From positions 1 to 15,371 of the forward strand of contig JAFUTM010000321.1 of the NCBI GenBank assembly GCA_017484235.1: a stretch of 15,371 bases of DNA, written 5' to 3'. Made by a program: the position numbers and the translations under genes. Of the stretch, positions 14,155 through 15,371 are shown in pieces. Below the pieces are notes generated by a model. That model was not told the origin of the DNA. It worked only from the letters and a program-made list of their open reading frames with translations, and searched no databases. The stretch is from Selenomonadaceae bacterium. Lineage in GTDB: Bacteria > Bacillota > Negativicutes > Selenomonadales > Selenomonadaceae. The first letter of the stretch is position 1; each line of letters begins with the position of its first letter.

Positions 14155-14171
14155 TGATTATTAAATAATCA
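14155..14171. other. AT-rich near-perfect palindrome upstream of the adaptor gene
   Basis: TGATTATTAAATAATCA has two 8-base arms that are exact reverse complements around one central base. It lies about 34-50 bases upstream of the adaptor start on the minus strand, where a promoter or operator would be. It could bind a dimeric regulator. It is also short and pure AT, so chance is possible; no clear -35/-10 pair could be fixed next to it. Confidence 0.35.
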
Positions 14172-14248
14172 TTGCAAGACAATTCGACAATATAATGAAA
14201 ATACCTACTAAAAAATAAATTTTTTTTGATCTTATATAATAAATATAA

Positions 14249-15370
14249 TCATTGCTTTTTCCAGGCGTATATTCCTGTTTTGTCCGGCAAAATAGATGGA
14301 TCAAATACTGGTTCGGCAATACCGCTGTTCTTTTGTTTAACGTAATCATCAAGCACTATAAATGAATATTTACCGAGACGGGCAATGGCATATAAGTTCG
14401 TTATACAGAGGAAGCCCATAAATAAATCAGCACTGTCCCAAACAAAACTGAGCTTAGCGAAACTGCCAAAAATAACCATTAATACAACCAAAATCCTAAA
14501 TATCGTGAGCGCGTTTTGAGCGAGGATACTCGGCAAATTGCCGGATTCATCGCCCTCAAAGAAGGCAATATTGATTTCGCCGTAATAATAATTGCCAACG
14601 ATTGAACTGAAGGCAAACATAAATACAATAATTGATAAAGCTGTCGGCGCAAATGAGCCAAAGACGCTGCCGAGAGACTGCTGCGCCAGAGCAATACCCG
14701 TTAATTCTCCACCGATTGTATATTGACCAGTTAAAAGGACGATAAACGCCGTTGCCGTGCAGACAAACCACGTATCAACATAGACGCCAAAAGACTGAAT
14801 TAAACCTTGACGTGCAGGGTGATTGCCAGTTGCCGTCGCCGCAGCGTTCGGAACAGAACCTTCGCCAGCTTCGTTAGAGAATAAGCCGCGTCGTACGCCC
14901 GTCATAAAAACTGTGCCAAAACCGCCGCCAACTGCTGCCTGTGGACTGAAAGCGTCGTGGAAAATTAACGCAAACATCGCCGGCACTCTGTCAATATTCA
15001 TTATGATAATGACAATTGCCGATAAAAGGTAAATGCCGGCCATAACCGGAACTAAAATTTCAGTGACTTTGGCAATCCTGTGCATACCACCGAAAATTAC
15101 AAGAGCAGTTAAAATAGCTAAAATTATGCCCGTGATTGAGTGATCAACATTAAAAGCTGTCTCAACAGATAAAACGATAGTGTTTGCCTGGACAGAGACA
15201 TAAATAAGACCGAACGTCACCGAAATTAATATTGCAAAAAGTTTTGCTATCGCCGGCTGTTTAAGCGCATTTTTTATATAATAAGCTGGTCCGCCGTGAA
15301 AAGCTCCGTCATCTTTTGGCAGCTTATAAATCTGTGCAAGAGTACTTTCAACAAAACCGGTAGCACAGCC
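14249..15370 (-). CDS. AGCS family sodium:amino-acid (alanine/glycine) symporter, 5' end outside window
   Basis: The gene runs leftward and its start lies right of the window; 373 C-terminal residues are visible. The frame stays open from 15220 to the edge and reads GCATGFVESTLAQIYKLPKD and GAFHGGPAYYIKNALK, which is the AGCS signature region. Further family marks are GVRRGLFSNEAGEGSVPNAA and ATATGNHPARQG, with about eight membrane segments in the visible part. These symporters import alanine or glycine with sodium (or protons). The long-ORF GTG at 15220 is inside the protein and is not the start. The C-terminal tail ends KTGIYAWKKQ, cytoplasmic. It stops at TGA (14251-14249), 127 bases before the adaptor start on the same strand. 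Only a weak A/T-only hairpin lies between, so some read-through into the adaptor is possible. Confidence 0.93.
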   Translation of the reverse strand, partial: GCATGFVESTLAQIYKLPKDDGAFHGGPAYYIKNALKQPAIAKLFAILISVTFGLIYVSVQANTIVLSVETAFNVDHSITGIILAILTALVIFGGMHRIAKVTEILVPVMAGIYLLSAIVIIIMNIDRVPAMFALIFHDAFSPQAAVGGGFGTVFMTGVRRGLFSNEAGEGSVPNAAATATGNHPARQGLIQSFGVYVDTWFVCTATAFIVLLTGQYTIGGELTGIALAQQSLGSVFGSFAPTALSIIVFMFAFSSIVGNYYYGEINIAFFEGDESGNLPSILAQNALTIFRILVVLMVIFGSFAKLSFVWDSADLFMGFLCITNLYAIARLGKYSFIVLDDYVKQKNSGIAEPVFDPSILPDKTGIYAWKKQ

Positions 15371-15371
15371 A

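Noticed and set aside
14209..14228. A-run/T-run stem after the symporter stop as a terminator
   Set aside because: The stem is only A-T pairs and weak; not enough to call, though it may slow transcription.
15218..15220. GTG as the start of the symporter
   Set aside because: The frame is open to the window edge and the upstream residues match the AGCS family, so the true start is outside.

Overview
The window looks like chromosomal DNA of an anaerobic, low-to-moderate GC Firmicute. Two genes suggest a two-membrane (diderm) lineage such as the Negativicutes: a MacB-type ABC permease and an HlyD-type periplasmic adaptor. Strong AGGAGG-like ribosome sites, a TTG start and a sodium:alanine symporter fit this. 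The lineage is inference; there is no rRNA or tRNA gene to confirm it. I see no phage gene, transposase or CRISPR array.

Layout. Bases 2-1440 hold the 3' end of hemL (tetrapyrrole synthesis), followed at once by a MacB/FtsX-type permease that has no ATPase beside it. A hairpin-forming repeat (about 1445-1522) separates it from a Cof-type HAD phosphatase (1543-2376). Bases 2475-6823 look like one transcription unit: phosphomannomutase/phosphoglucomutase, a soluble chemoreceptor with a FIST sensor (3866-5932), and a cytoplasmic-looking protein of unknown function (5969-6823). Glucose-6-phosphate isomerase (6937-8406) ends in a clear terminator (8435-8473).

A near-consensus promoter (TTGACA, 17 bases, TACAAT, with a TG extension) then drives a compact group: a maltose/galactoside-type O-acetyltransferase, a radical SAM/SPASM enzyme with an N-terminal Rossmann-like domain, one half-size chromate-family transporter and an exported UshA-type 5'-nucleotidase. 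The group ends at a second copy of the hairpin repeat and a terminator usable from both sides. On the minus strand are an HlyD-type adaptor with long Ser/Thr-rich insertions (12727-14121) and an AGCS sodium:amino-acid symporter whose start lies beyond the right edge.

How they may work together. The HAD phosphatase, phosphomutase and isomerase sit around the glucose-6-phosphate/glucose-1-phosphate node, which feeds glycolysis and cell-surface sugar synthesis. The acetyltransferase and radical SAM enzyme could modify a sugar or surface glycan, but no substrate can be read from the sequence. The most unusual items are the FIST chemoreceptor with its unknown partner, the Rossmann-radical SAM-SPASM fusion next to an acetyltransferase, the separated transporter parts, and the two-copy intergenic hairpin family.

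Several longest-ORF starts were moved inward because a good ribosome site points to an internal start: HAD 1543, unknown protein 5969, radical SAM 9188 (TTG), nucleotidase 11003. No gene-free stretch exceeds 300 bases; the longest is about 184 bases (8407-8590) and holds a terminator and a promoter.
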